64,000 bases of DNA, from the NCBI GenBank assembly GCA_030847615.1, contig JAUMIR010000003.1, positions 288,232,265 through 288,296,264 of the forward strand, in the 5' to 3' direction. Shown here in pieces: positions 1 to 10,008 of the stretch. The notes beneath the pieces were generated by a model, which worked only from the letters and a program-made list of their open reading frames with translations, was not told where the DNA came from and did no database searches. The stretch is from Gambelia wislizenii. Its lineage: Eukaryota; Chordata; Lepidosauria; Squamata; Crotaphytidae. Numbering within the stretch: position 1 is the first letter of the stretch; each line of letters begins with the position of its first letter. The position numbers were made by a program, and so were the translations under genes.

Positions 1-486
1 TGGATAGACTTACAAGGTGTTATTCAAGGTGCTGAACCTATATAATGGATAGGATTCAGCACTTTGGACAACTCCTTTAAAGTGTAGGCTAAGTCCTGGA
101 GTTGATTCACTGTGCCACTGATGTGGGAGCCACCAGCTGTCACTTTCCATGATCCATCCCAGTTGATCAATCCCATTAACCAAACTGATGTACTAAATTT
201 GGGCCTGGCCATTGGGATTTTGGCCTGGATGGGAGGAGTATGGACCTCCAGATGTTGCTGGACTGTAGCTCCCAGCATTCCTCACTTTGAGCTATACTAG
301 CTAGGGTTACTGTGACTAGAATCTAAGGGTATCAGGTGCACCACATTTGCCCATTCCCGATTTAGGACAATTTTCCCTTTCCTCCAAACAGATTTAGGTC
401 AATATCTCCCTTTTCTTCCAAATAGCTCAGGGTGAAGCACATGCATCTTCCCTGCATTTATCCCTACAACCTGGAACTCTTACACA
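1..486. other. Intergenic DNA with a repeat fragment
   Basis: No gene is seen. Around 236-285 is a fragment of the very common reptile repeat that reads like 'ctccagatgttgctggactg...cccagcattcc'; relatives recur near 42.95, 44.55, 55.72 and 61.36 kb. The rest is unclassified. Confidence 0.5.
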
Positions 487-643
487 CTACACAGTTATAG
501 CACTATGATTCCAATGTAATGGTCATAGGGGCATCCTATGGAATACTAGGTGTTGTCATTTGGAGAGGCACTAGAGCTATCTGGCTGAGAATTCTAAATA
601 CCCCTTCCTAAACTGGATTTCATAAAATACTCCTGTGGCCAGT

Positions 644-654
644 AAAGTGGAATT
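644..654. repeat. Target-site duplication of LINE, left copy
   Basis: AAAGTGGAATT is repeated exactly at 4640-4650, bracketing the LINE at 655-4639. An 11-bp duplication is typical of target-primed reverse transcription. The motif is itself part of the palindromic MITE (its usual 'aaagtggaat' arm), which shows the LINE jumped into that MITE. Confidence 0.8.
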
Positions 655-700
655 CTCTCTCTCTCTGGCTTCTCTTTGCAAACGAAGATTCAGGAAGGAC

Positions 701-946
701 TCATCCCGCGCTTACTGCAAGCGCGCTGATGACTAAAAAGGCCAATCCGAGATAGACAAGTCTGGTTGCAGAAAGCACAGCAGAAGGTTTCCTTGGGTAA
801 TGTTTCCGGGTTGTAATTTTTTCTGCGTTGTCATTTCTCTTCAAGACTTGTTCGGTGTGAGTTCTCAAATAAGGCTGCAGCATTGTGGATAGTGTGTCTC
901 CATGCCTCCTGATGTGAGGCCAGGGCGGACCATTGTTGGTGATCAA
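701..946 (-). pseudogene. LINE C-terminal tail (zinc-finger region), frameshifted
   Basis: This frame continues the reverse-transcriptase protein after a frameshift near 946-1022. It holds the segments WPHIRRHGDTLSTMLQPYLRT and VLKRNDNAEKITTRKHYPR. In the second copy (15653-15886) a corresponding frame reads on into CVFCNQTCLSQIGLFSHQRAC, a C2H2/C2HC-like finger. Here the finger is degraded (SATRLVYLGLAFLVISALA). It is a LINE remnant, not a host gene. Confidence 0.6.
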
Positions 947-2484
947 TTTGGCCGAGCCTGAGGTGTTGTTTCAGGGAGCTTTTTTGGAGTGCCCCTCTTA
1001 CGCTGACCCGTGGCAAGTTCACCGTAGAATACTATTTTGGGGAGGCAATGCTCCTGCATCCTAGAAACATGCCCTGCCCAGCGCAGCTGTGTTCTCAATA
1101 TCATGGTCTCAATGCTGGTGAGCCCTGCTTCCTCAAGGACAGCAACATTCGTCACATAGTCAGTCCAGTGTATATTTAGGATTGTGCGCAAGCAGAGCTG
1201 ATGGAAGCGTTCGAGGAGTCGCAAGTGGTAGCGATAGGTGACCCATGTTTCAGACCCATAAAGGAGAATAGACAGTACAATGGCTCTATACACACCTTTT
1301 TGTGTGTTTTGCCTCAGGTGTTTATTACTCCAGACTCTTTTGTAAAGTCTTCCAAATGCGCTATATGCCTTTCCTAATCTGTGATTGATCTCTTTGTCAA
1401 TCTTGGCATCTGAGGAGATGATGCTTCCCAGGTAGGTGAACTGCTGAACGGGCTTAAGCACAGAGTTGCCGACAGCAATGTGGGGATGGTGGTGTTCGTC
1501 CTGTGGTGCAGGCTGGTAAAGAACTTCCATTTTCTTCAGGTTGACTTCCAGCCCAAACAGCTCTGCAGCTCTTGCGAAGCAGAATGTTAGGCGCTGCAGA
1601 GCTGCTTCTGTGTGGGCAACAAGGTCAGCAGCATCAGCGAAGAGCAGCTCACGGACTAGATAGTTTAGAGTCTTAGTGCAAGCCCTCAGACGGCTTAAGT
1701 TAAACAAGCTACCATCAGTACGGTAACGTATATAGATGCCGTCGTCTTCTTTGAGCTCTGCCGTAGCCCTTTGGAGCATCATGCTGAAGAAGATTGTAAA
1801 TAAAGTTGGCACAAGAACACAACCTTGCTTCACTCCATTAGTTATTAGAAAGGGCTCTGAAAGAGAGTCGCCATATCTGACTTGACTGCGCAGGCCCTCA
1901 TGTAGCAAGATAATCATTTTAAGGAATTTGGGGGGACATCCTAGTCTTTCCAGGATCTGCCACAGACTTTTCCTACTCATGGTGTCAAAGGCTTTGGTGA
2001 GGTCAACAAACGTTACATAGAGACCCTTGTTCTGCTCTCTACATTTCTCTTGCAGTTGTCTAAGGGCAAATACCATATCTGTAGTACTCCTATTGGCTCT
2101 GAAGCCACATTGGCTTTCAGGAAGAAGTTCTTCTGCAATGGCAGGAACTAATCTGTTCAGGAGTATCCTTGCAAGGATTTTTCCAGCAATAGAGAGCAGT
2201 GTTATGCCTCGATAGTTTGAGTAATCGGATTTTGCTCCTTTTTTCTTGTACAGGGTGATGATGACTGCATCTTGGAGATCTGATGGCAGTTCCCCCTTTT
2301 CCCAGCAATTCACAAGGAGTTCGTGGAATTTATCATGGAGTACATGACCTCCGTGTTTCCAAACTTCAGGTGGGATTCCATCAATCCCAGATGCCTTGCT
2401 GTTTTTCAACTGCTGTATGGCCTTAAGGGTGTCTTCCAAAGTGGGAGCTATGTCCAATTCATTTTTCATCGGTTTTTGTATCAT
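943..2484 (-). pseudogene. LINE reverse transcriptase ORF, broken
   Basis: An open frame of 513 codons covers the reverse transcriptase fingers, palm and thumb plus the start of the C-terminal domain. Recognisable blocks, in order: GIDGIPPEVWKHGG, SNYRGITLLSIAGKILAR, ESQCGFRANRSTTDMVFALR, YVTFVDLTKAFDT (motif A), NGVKQGCVL (motif B), LLFADAADLVAH (motif C), then YGSETW and LRWAGHVSRM. Motif C is normally F/Y-A-D-D; here the second aspartate is alanine (about 1634-1648), so the active site should be dead. The reading frame changes after GTPKKL. The upstream join to the endonuclease (2484-2803) also contains stops. This is a transposon relic with no host function implied. Confidence 0.85.
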
Positions 2485-2802
2485 ATGTTGGATAGCTGAG
2501 CCTTGGACTACTCGGTTGGCACTAAAGAGACTTTGAAAGTGTTCAGCCCATCGATTCAGGATGAATGCTTTATCAGTAATTAATGTTTGACCATCTGTAC
2601 TGTATAAGGAGCTTTGGACCTGCTAAGTAGGTCCAAACACTGCCTTAAGAGTTTCATAAAATCCTCTAGAATCCTCCAGATCTGCACAGCATTGTGTCTT
2701 TTCTGCTATATTGATCCACCACTTGTTCTGCATGTCTCGGAGTTTTTATTGAAGTTTACTACATGTGAGACAGAAAGCTGGTTTTCTTACATGGCAAGTT
2801 GG

Positions 2803-3633
2803 CTAGGCAAGGTATGCCTGGTGAGCAGTTCTCTTCTTTGCCAACAGCTCCTGGATCTCTTGGTGGTTTTCATCAAACCAGTCTTGATTTTTCTTGTGGG
2901 AGAACCCAAGGGATTCTTCCGCAGACTGGAGGATACTGTTTTTGATATGTTGCCAAAGCACTGTAGGAGAAGGATCTATAGGATGGTCTTTAAGTGTTGT
3001 TTGCAGGTTTGCCTGGAAGTTGTCTCTCATGGTAGCTTGTTGAAGATTGTTGACTTGGAGTCTTTTCTTTAACATGCCACCCCTCTTAGGTTTGAACTTA
3101 AGATGAAGATTTAGTTTACATCTGACAAGGCAATGATCTGTCTGCCATTCTGCACTGGGCATCACTCGAGTATGGCGGACATTGTGAATGTTTCTCTGGC
3201 GGACTAGAACATAGTCAATGAGGTGCCAATGTTTGGATCGGGGATGCATCCAGGTTGTCTTCAAGCTGTCTTTCTGCAGAAAGATAGTGTTTGTAATAGT
3301 CAGCTGTTGTTCTGCACAGGACTCTAGCAAGAGGCGTCGGTTAACATTGCAATTTCCAACACCATGCTTGCCTAAGACACCTTTCCAGGCTTCAGAGTTC
3401 TTTCCTATTCTGGCATTGAAGTCACCAAGGATAATAATTTTATCTTCTACAGGGACTTTTTGTATGAGGTGGCATAGGTCTGCGTAGAATTTTTCTTTCT
3501 CTACAGGGTCGGCTTGCATAGTTGGGGCATATATACTAAAGAGAACAACATGTGGGAGGTGTAAGGAAATAATGCGATCAGAGTGTCCTGTTGGCAATGT
3601 TTCGAATTTGGAGGCAATGGAGTTTTTAATCAT
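2803..3633 (-). pseudogene. LINE AP-like endonuclease domain, broken
   Basis: This frame of 276 codons shows the exonuclease-endonuclease-phosphatase fold used by LINEs to nick target DNA: VVLFSIYAPTM, IIILGDFNARIG (catalytic GDFNA), HLIDYVLVRQRN and WQTDHCLVRCKL (the D-H pair). The N-terminal part that should carry the first metal-binding glutamate lies upstream (3634-3950) in other frames with stops. The protein would have continued into the reverse transcriptase at 943-2484, but stops separate them. Confidence 0.8.
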
Positions 3634-4639
3634 GAAGCCAACTCCTGAAAGATGTTTTTCGGTTTTGAGTTTGCCAGACCAGTAAAGTGTGTAGGTGGCG
3701 CCGTGTTCTTTAAGGCTGCCTTCCTCATGGAGACGAACTTCACTAAGAGCAGCAATGTCAATATTAAGTCATGATAGTTCATGGGCTATTAGAGCACAAC
3801 GACACTCAGGCCGTCTACTATTTTCAGAGTCTCACATGGTTCTGATGTTCCAGCATGCAAGTGTCAGTTTATTTACACCTTTGGAGGCCGGTGTGTGCCT
3901 TTGTTTCTTTGCCTTGGTTTGACCGCATCAGAAGATTTTCGTTGGCCGCGACTAGCCAACCAGGTGGTTGGGGATGAGCTTTCGTTACGCCACCTTTTCT
4001 AGGCCCCTCTCCATATGGAGCAAGCAGTGCTCTCCTTAAAAAAGGCTGCTTGGTCGTTCAGGATGCTGCCGAACAAGACTGTTGTCTCCCGGGTCAGCCT
4101 CAAGCGACCAAAGTCCTGAACTGCCTGCATGCAGGGTTGGGTCTGCGGCTTCTAGTGCATCTTTACACCTGCCGTTTCATCCCTTGCTTATTGCTACAGG
4201 GCTTTTTATTTTTTTGAACTGGATTTGTCCTTCGAGCCTGTGCAATGGATTTGTCTGGTGGAGCTCAGCGTGCAGAGAACTGGCCTCACCCTTTAAACCA
4301 AAGGTTCATCTGCTGGCCTTGTAAGCATGGACGGTAGCAGTGAGGTCCTCGGGCCATAGGTTTGATTAGAGTTTCCTTCTCTTAGATGGTTGACCTTACA
4401 GGGCTGGACAAGCACCATCTGCCTGGGTTTGGGATTAGAATTTTCCTTCGCCTAGGACAGTTGCCATAAGGCTAGAGAGCCCATCCTGCCCTTTGACGCT
4501 CTTTGTCAGACCCTTCGGTTTTGACCTGTCTGGCATGGGAGACCCTACCGGTGGCTATGGTGCCACCGCCAGCATAGCTCAAAACATCATTAGGGTACGC
4601 AAGCCTCTCTCCCATGACAAGGGGGCGTCAATGGAGAGG

Positions 4640-4650
4640 AAAGTGGAATT
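4640..4650. repeat. Target-site duplication of LINE, right copy
   Basis: An exact copy of AAAGTGGAATT at 644-654. It marks the 5' boundary of the minus-strand LINE. Confidence 0.8.
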
Positions 4651-4676
4651 ATATCATTGTGTTTTGTAGTGTCTAA

Positions 4677-5944
4677 GGGCTCCTGGTGAGCTACATTAGG
4701 CTGAGAGCTGGTGAATGATCTGTTGGAAAAATCCAGCATTCTCCCCCCCAACACTTATTTGTTATTAGAGCAAATGAATAACAATTAGGATAGGGTCTCC
4801 TGCATGCCTTTCTCTCATCCTATCTTTAATGAGCATGACTGTAAATAGTTCACAACCAAACTACAAGATCATGGGACCTAGGTTATTTGCCTTCTGGTCT
4901 TTGATATTTTATTACTCTTTCTTTTTACCTTGGATGCTGAAGCTGCTCTCTCCATCTTGCTTTTCAAGAATGCCTTCCTTCTGGTTAGTGAAAATGAACC
5001 TCTTTATTATCCAAAACCTATTCACTAGCTTAGTTAGGATGTAGGCTACATGTATATATGTAGATTCAAAGCCATTAGTAAAGCTTAAGTTTTTCTTTCA
5101 ACCAGAAGTTGCCTGCCTCTTTGTTCTTGCGGTTGGTCAAAGCACTGTACCTTTGAGTTACGCTTCCAGCTCTGCTTTGCTATAATAAAGTTAATTCCTG
5201 ACAGTTTTAACTTTTAAGAAGTTTCCCAAAAAAGGGCTAACACCCTGGGACCTCAAATTTTACTGCATGATCCAAGCACAATCAGTGACCTTCATGACCA
5301 ATAGGGGAACTGAACTGAGTTTTAGTCTGACACCAATTACTACATAATTCTGCATCAATCATTATTTTAAAATGAGTGATCACATCTTGCCCTTTAGTGA
5401 ACCTCTCTGCAAAGTTTTATGATGACTTAATTCAAATGCATGTGTAGAGAACTCAATTAGGAGACAGCAAACAGAAGGGTTAATTGGAAATATTTAAACC
5501 TCAAGATGATGTTCCAGAAATTCAGAACACTGTTTCCTCTTCTATATCTAATCCCATGCACACACAGATAAGGAATGGTCCCCAATGGTAGAGTGAGGTG
5601 GCTGCCTCAGGCAGCAGGTCAGAGGGGGCAGAGACATGATGCAGCAAAGAAATGTTGGATAACACAACTGTATGTACCACACAGTCCAAGTCGTGTCCCT
5701 TCAGCTAGCCTCCTGCCCCTAGGTGTGTTGGAGGATATTGTTCTTTCATCACTGTTGACTGAACTGTCAATCTGGTCAGCTGAATGGAGAAACACAGTCT
5801 GATAATTTGCCTCAGGCAGTAAAATGTCTTAGGCTGATGCACTGGCAACCATTTCTATAAGCTGTGCAAAAGAAAAAAAACATGGAAACAGATATGAACA
5901 GAAGGAACATTTTATCTCTCACCTTTCCTTCAAGGTGTATTTAT
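4677..5944. other. Unannotated upstream DNA
   Basis: Mostly AT-rich sequence with no coding frame, tandem repeat or family I can name. Confidence 0.4.
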
Positions 5945-6150
5945 TGTTGTTGTGTGCCTTCAAGTAATTTCTGACTTATGGCTGCCCAAAACTGGGTGTT
6001 TTTTTTTGGGGGGGGGAAGGTTTGTTTAGAGGGTGTTTGCTTTGCCTCCTTCTGAAGCTGAGAGAGCGTGACTTGCCATTCGGTTTCCATGGGTGAGTGG
6101 GGAGTCAAACCCTCCTTGCTCAAACCACTATACCCCACTGGCTCTCCAAG
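5945..6150 (-). mobile_element. tRNA-derived SINE with RTE-like tail (minus)
   Basis: Read on the minus strand it starts 'gagagccagtggggtatagtggtttgagc' (A-box like), passes a B-box like segment in the tRNA-related head, and ends '...cagaaattacttgaaggcacacaacaac'. The same body occurs at 15129, 15592/16177, 18870, 26080 and 37325. The tail resembles the 3' end of the RTE-type LINE at 62292, consistent with RTE-driven mobilisation. Confidence 0.7.
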
Positions 6151-6810
6151 GCATATTATCTTGAAGGAAATGGCACCTACTGCTGTAAAGGCCTCTGAAG
6201 GTATAGAACAGGCAACATACAGGTACGGTCAGAGAACTGGAGCACTGCACACACACACACAAAATAGTAATGAAGAATAGTTGAAACATTTGAGCTTTCC
6301 TCAGGAAAAAAAGCTTAGATAATTCTTTTTTCAAAAAGCAAACTACAACAACAGTAAAACCCATATTTGTTGAAGTCTCTAAAATCTACCTTGATTTGTT
6401 CCTGTATTGGGTTAGCATTTGGAGAACAAGTCTTTTGAGAAAAGTTTAACACAGACCTGGCTTTTCTTGAGCAAGCCAGTTCTCCAGGCAGATCAAAATA
6501 AGGCACAGAGGAAATTAGGCACAGAAGATGTACCTCTCTCCATCCTTTTATAAAAAGAAAAGGAACAAAAGGCGTGGGAAGGGGGAGGGTCTTTTTAAAG
6601 ATGTGCCAACACACTTCCTGTAAGAGTAGGCATCTTTGGCAGTTTCCTGGAGGAGACATTTGGCCTGTTTTACATGCATCTGGGTAAACAGTGGACAATT
6701 TTGCACAGATCGAAGTCAGCCTGAGGCTGGTCAATGGCAACAGGGATTCATCCGATCTGTCAAGTGTTGTGTGTAGACAGCCGGCGGGCATTTTAGACAT
6801 AGGAGATTTT
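6151..6810. other. Unannotated upstream DNA
   Basis: There is a short (CA)n run at 6248-6262. I see no gene or known repeat family otherwise. Confidence 0.4.
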
Positions 6811-7016
6811 CAGACTACACTGTTATAGCGTTACTATTCCACTTTAACTGCTCTGGCTTCCTCCTGTGGAATTCTGGGGTTTGTAGTTTGGTGAGGCCTA
6901 AGAGCTCCATGGCTGAGAGTTGTAAATGCCCTTCCCTAAACTGCAAATCCCAGGATTCAAGAGGAGGCAGCCACAGCAAATAAAGTGGAATAATAACACT
7001 ATAACAGTGTTGTCTG
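6811..7016. mobile_element. Palindromic MITE (complete)
   Basis: The ends CAGACTACACTGTTATAGCG and ...ACTATAACAGTGTTGTCTG are inverted repeats. The two halves fold on each other through 'ttccactttaactg' / 'taaagtggaataa'. It has the CAG...CTG ends of hAT-like elements. I could not see a matching 8-bp target duplication. Confidence 0.65.
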
Positions 7017-7029
7017 AGAATCTCTGTAG

Positions 7030-7140
7030 TCTCATAGAATCACGGAGTTGGAAGAGACCTCAAAGGGCCATCCAGCCCAACCCCCTGCTATGCAGGAAGA
7101 CACAATCAAAGCATTCCCGACAGATGGCCATCCAGCCTTG
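7030..7140 (-). mobile_element. CR1 LINE 3' fragment
   Basis: It contains the CR1-style tail 'tcatagaatcacggagttgg', 'aagagacctcaaagggccat' and 'ccagcccaaccccctgctat'. This matches the 3' end of the longer CR1 copy at 24509-25810. It lies about 0.7 kb upstream of the APP start codon. Confidence 0.75.
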
Positions 7141-7169
7141 TTCTTCTACTCCCAAGGGATGTAACGGAT

Positions 7170-7276
7170 CAAACCACTTCTCTTCTCTCTCTCCTTCTCC
7201 TCCTCCCCTCCTTTTCTTGATCTATTTCTCTCTCTCCCTCACACACACATACAAAATAATGATGATGATGATGATA
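7170..7276. repeat. Pyrimidine-rich tract, (CA)n and (GAT)n
   Basis: A CT-rich stretch (7178-7240), a short ACAC run (7240-7251) and GAT trinucleotide repeats (7259-7275) form the upstream edge of the CpG island. Confidence 0.7.
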
Positions 7277-7538
7277 TGTCCCCTTGTTATCTCCACAAGC
7301 AGCAGAGGCAGGAGGGACCCGCCAGCTAGGAGGAAGGTGAACCCAAAGACACCGCAGAGCCGCGGCGGCTACCCGCCACGACAAGGAACAAGAAAACCAC
7401 GGGGGAAGGCGAAGGTCCGCGTCCCACAGACGTCGGTGGAGGCTCCCTCCGCCCTCGGGCCTGGCCTCTCCTTCCCCGCCTTATCCTGGGGGGCTGAAAG
7501 GGGAGGGGAGAGGAGGCGAGGCTGCAGTTGCGCGGCCC

Positions 7539-7555
7539 TTCCGCTAGGGGTCTCT
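7539..7555 (+). promoter_or_regulatory. Putative APB-beta / CTCF site of the APP promoter
   Basis: The block TTCCGCTAGGGGTCTCT contains CCGCTAGGGGTCTCT, which matches the CTCF-binding APB-beta element of the human APP promoter as I remember it. In mammals this site lies just upstream of the transcription start and contributes most of the promoter activity. Here it sits about 290 bp before the start codon, close to the human spacing. CTCF binding itself is inferred. Confidence 0.8.
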
Positions 7556-7611
7556 GCGGAGGAGGGCTGGCCCGCTCGCTCGCCGCCGCTGCTCTGGGTG
7601 GGCTGAGGGGA

Positions 7612-7623
7612 TTATCACTTGAC
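7612..7623 (+). promoter_or_regulatory. Putative E-box at the APB-alpha (USF) position
   Basis: About 65 bp downstream of the CTCF motif, after GGGTGGGC, comes ATTATCACTTGACT. In human APP the aligned position carries a USF E-box of the form CAGCTG. Here the core is CACTTG, which still fits CANNTG but not the preferred USF palindrome. The alignment is from memory. Confidence 0.45.
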
Positions 7624-7654
7624 TCCTCCTCACCACCGCCGCCGCCTCCTCCTC

Positions 7655-7830
7655 CGCCTCGGAGTCCGGCTGGTGCCGCCGCCGCCGCCGCCCCGTTTCA
7701 TTCCCCAGCAGCGCCGAGGCGGCGACGCGAAGCCAAGCGGCCGGGGTGGATCTTGTTTTTCTCCCCCTTCCCGGCTGGAACCCGCGCCAAGAGCTCCTTC
7801 GCCGCCGCCGCCTTCCTCCTCCCGACCGCG
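7655..7830 (+). other. APP: APP 5' untranslated region (start approximate)
   Basis: By analogy with the human spacing between the CTCF site, E-box and transcription start, the start is placed near 7655. No TATA or clear initiator fixes it. The UTR is GC-rich with several GCC runs (7640-7695, 7801-7812). I do not see an obvious counterpart of the mammalian iron-response-like stem, though it could be diverged. Confidence 0.5.
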
Positions 7831-7896
7831 ATGCTGCTGCCGCATTTCGCTCTCGGGCTGCTCGTGGCCTCCTGGACGGCCGCCGCCGCTTTGGAG
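7831..7896 (+). CDS. APP: Amyloid precursor protein, exon 1 (signal peptide), partial
   Basis: Twenty-two codons from ATG to the exon end: MLLPHFALGL, then LVASWTAAAALE. They form a classic signal peptide: a hydrophobic core, a small-residue run, and a cleavage point expected after the alanines so that the mature protein starts LE. The known APP exon 1 encodes 19 codons ending ...AWTARALE, with the intron between codons (phase 0). Here too the coding part ends in ALE at a codon boundary and is followed by gtaacg. The start codon context GCGATGC has a purine at -3. APP is a type I membrane glycoprotein of the secretory pathway, cleaved by secretases; only its signal peptide is encoded here. 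The CTCF-type motif upstream supports the identity. Exon 2 is not found up to 64000. Another secreted protein with a similar leader is possible but unlikely given the promoter match. Confidence 0.88.
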
Positions 7897-7902
7897 GTAA
7901 CG
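7897..7902 (+). other. 5' splice donor of APP intron 1
   Basis: GAG|GTAACG. The GTAA core fits the consensus; the fifth base is C instead of G. Position and phase match the APP exon 1 boundary. Confidence 0.8.
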
Positions 7903-8609
7903 AAGGGGGCGAGATGGGAAAAGGGGGCTTTGTTCGCCGAGAGCCCCAGCCTTGTGATGAAGGGGTGTCTGCTGGGCTCCCCCCCTCGCCCGCTTCTGCC
8001 TGGAACAATGGGCTTCTTCCCCAAGTGCGGGGTGGGGTGGGGTGAGGTGGGGCGGGCGAAGCCCCCTTTTTGCCGAGGGGGCGCTGGGCTGGAGCGCCTT
8101 CCGGCTGGCCGCGCGTAATGGGGGGGGGCAGCCGCGTGTTTTGGAGAGGGGGGTCGGGAGGAAGGGGAATTTAGGGGGCAGGCAGGCTTGGGGGTGGGGG
8201 CGACGGTGGGGAAGGGCGAGGCCCCCTTTCCTCCCTCCGTCCCTCTCCCCGCCTTTCTTCCTCCCTTCCGGAGGGGCGCCAACTTGGCGACGGGGCTGCT
8301 CGGCGCGGGCGGGGGTGGCTTTTGTTGCCTCGGCGGCGTCTGCTGTGTGGTGGCCGGGGGTGGGTTTGGGGGTCTTGCGCTCCGACGGGGGCCGATGGCG
8401 ACCCGCGGGAACGCCCTCCCGCCGCTTTCTCCCCTGCCCCGCTTGGCCCGTGGGGTTGCCTTGGGCCGCCGCCGCCTCCTCCGCACCTGAGTGCGGGAAA
8501 CCAACGAGAAACGGGGAGGGCGAGGCGTTCGTTGGGTCGTTCCGCCAGCCAGCCATGGTCGCGTTCCCACAGCCCTGCGTTATTTCAGCCCTAATAGGAT
8601 ATTAGCTGG

Positions 8610-8835
8610 GCCTAATCCACACGCCTCACACCATCCAGTTTGAAACGGGATTATTTGCCTTGGCTCTTTCCTATGGAAGAATCCTCATGGGCTTTATAGT
8701 TTCACAGGGTCTTCCGCCTTCTCTGGCAAAAAAAGTCCTGGTGCCTCACCAAACTACACATCCCAAGGTTCCATAGGAAGGAGCCGTGGGAAATAATTCC
8801 GTTTCAGACGGAATTATTGGTGTGGTGTGGATGAG
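8610..8835. mobile_element. Palindromic MITE inside the CpG island
   Basis: The left arm has 'cctaatccacacgcctcaca' and 'gggattatttgccttggctc'. The right arm has 'gagccgtgggaaataattcc' and 'ggtgtggtgtggatg', which pair with it. The centre carries 'gcctcaccaaactacacatc', shared with the copies at 6811 and 47406. It lies about 0.7 kb downstream of exon 1. Confidence 0.65.
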
Positions 8836-9706
8836 AGAGAGAAGGGCGAACTAAGTTCTGGGCGCCAGGTGCCTCCCGTGGCAACTGAACCAGAGTCCCG
8901 CTCCGGGCGTTGCGGTTCTTGCGGGATAATAGCCGCCTCCTCCGCGCCCTCTCTCTCTCTTCCCCGTCTCAGTCGGCTGAGGGGGCCCCCGTGCTTTCTT
9001 AAAAGGACATTTAAAGCTCCCCCCCCCAGGTGCCCATGCAGTGGTCAGTATATGGGAGCTGCGGTGGCCCTTCCTCGGCTTCTGAAGGGACCCCTTCGGT
9101 CTCTCCTCTTGGCGTGGGTGCTGTACTTGGTGGGTGCCCGAGGGAGGGAATACAGCACCGTAGTCGGTGGGGTCTGGGCGGAGAATGGAGCCCTCCTCGC
9201 CGGAGGACATCTCCCCCTTCCCGGGCCTCTTTCAGCGGCCCCCGGTGCCCCCCAGAAATGAAGGTGTTGGGGTGGCCCTGCCGGAGGGGGGGAGGCGAGG
9301 GATTGGAGCGCAGATTAAGAGCGAGAAGATGGCGCCTCTGCAGTGCAGTAAGGAGAGGCGGTAATGAGAGCTGCAGCCGGGGAGAAAACCGCCCTTCCCG
9401 CCGCTAGGTGTTGGAACCGCTCTCCCTTTCCCCATTCATTGCAGCGCCCAGCGGGAAGCCAGTGCCCTGGGGTCGGGAACGGGGGGGAGCGATTTCAACC
9501 GGGCAAGGGAAAGAAGCGACTTCTACTACGGCGCGGGGTGGCTGGAGGCTCCGGAGAGCCCCCTCCTTTTCTGCCCCACCCTCGCCCACCTCCTGCTTCA
9601 CCCTGGCGGGGTGCTTGGGGGGGGGGTCTGGCCCCCCGCTTCCCTGTGATTGCAGGAAAGGCTCAGGGGCTTTGGAAGATCTCTGCATCGCCTGGGCGCC
9701 CGGGAA

Positions 9707-9729
9707 GCAGCAGCAGCAGCAGCAGCAGC
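9707..9729 (+). repeat. (CAG)n microsatellite
   Basis: Seven to eight uninterrupted CAG units in the GC-rich first part of the intron. Out of any recognised coding context. Confidence 0.9.
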
Positions 9730-10008
9730 TCCTTTCTTCCCCTGGGGAATTGTGCTCAAGTCTTGTGTCCCCCACCCTTTTTCTTTTCTTTTGCGAAAAA
9801 GAGGGGCAGGGCAGTGTCATGCAATCGGCCACACCTCCATGGGAAGGGGGTGGCTGGAAGTACGTAGGAAGGATTGGGATTTGATTGCATTTGCTCGCTC
9901 CCTGGGAATAACGTAGGAATCCGGTGGATTTGTGAGTTGCCAGGGCAGGAGTATATAGAACGAGTTCTGCTCAGCTCTGATCTAAATTGCACTGTTGCTC
10001 TTTTGCAG

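Larger units (their letters stand above)
655..4639 (-). mobile_element. RTE-like non-LTR retrotransposon, near full length, inactive
   Basis: A minus-strand LINE of about 4 kb, with its 3' end at the low coordinate. It encodes, in order, an APE-type endonuclease (2803-3633), a reverse transcriptase (943-2484) and a C-terminal tail (701-946). The frames are broken by stops and shifts. The non-coding 5' part runs to 4639, immediately before the second copy of the AAAGTGGAATT target duplication. The C-terminal region (YGSETW..., LRWAGHVSRM, GELATGQRKRG) resembles the corresponding part of RTE/BovB proteins, so an RTE-related clade is inferred. A second, 5'-truncated copy of the same family lies at 15615-16176. 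Confidence 0.85.
487..4676. mobile_element. Palindromic MITE split by a LINE insertion
   Basis: The left arm (487-654) reads 'cactacacagttatagcac...' and the right arm (4640-4676) reads '...attatatcattgtgttttgtagtg', which is its complement in degraded form. The same fold-back repeat occurs at 6811-7016, 8610-8835, 21410-21862 and 47406-47590. It is probably a non-autonomous hAT-like DNA transposon, but the family is not certain. The right arm is shortened, so the exact ends are approximate. Confidence 0.55.
7290..9830. promoter_or_regulatory. APP: CpG island spanning the APP promoter, exon 1 and start of intron 1
   Basis: GC content and CpG density rise sharply here against AT-rich flanks. 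There are many GCC runs, G-rich boxes and GC boxes, and no TATA box near the inferred start. A TATA-less, GC-rich housekeeping-type promoter is what is known for APP. The island is interrupted by a palindromic MITE (8610-8835) and includes a CAG run at 9707-9729. Long open frames on both strands here are a consequence of low stop-codon density and are not called as genes. Confidence 0.8.

Noticed and set aside
7528..8605. Overlapping open frames of 100-300 codons on both strands of the CpG island
   Set aside because: Low stop density in GC-rich DNA. Only the 22-codon leader followed by a splice donor has independent support.
9364..9884. A polyglutamine- or polyserine-coding exon at the CAG run
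   Set aside because: No supported splice sites or homology; it is a simple microsatellite inside a GC-rich intron start.
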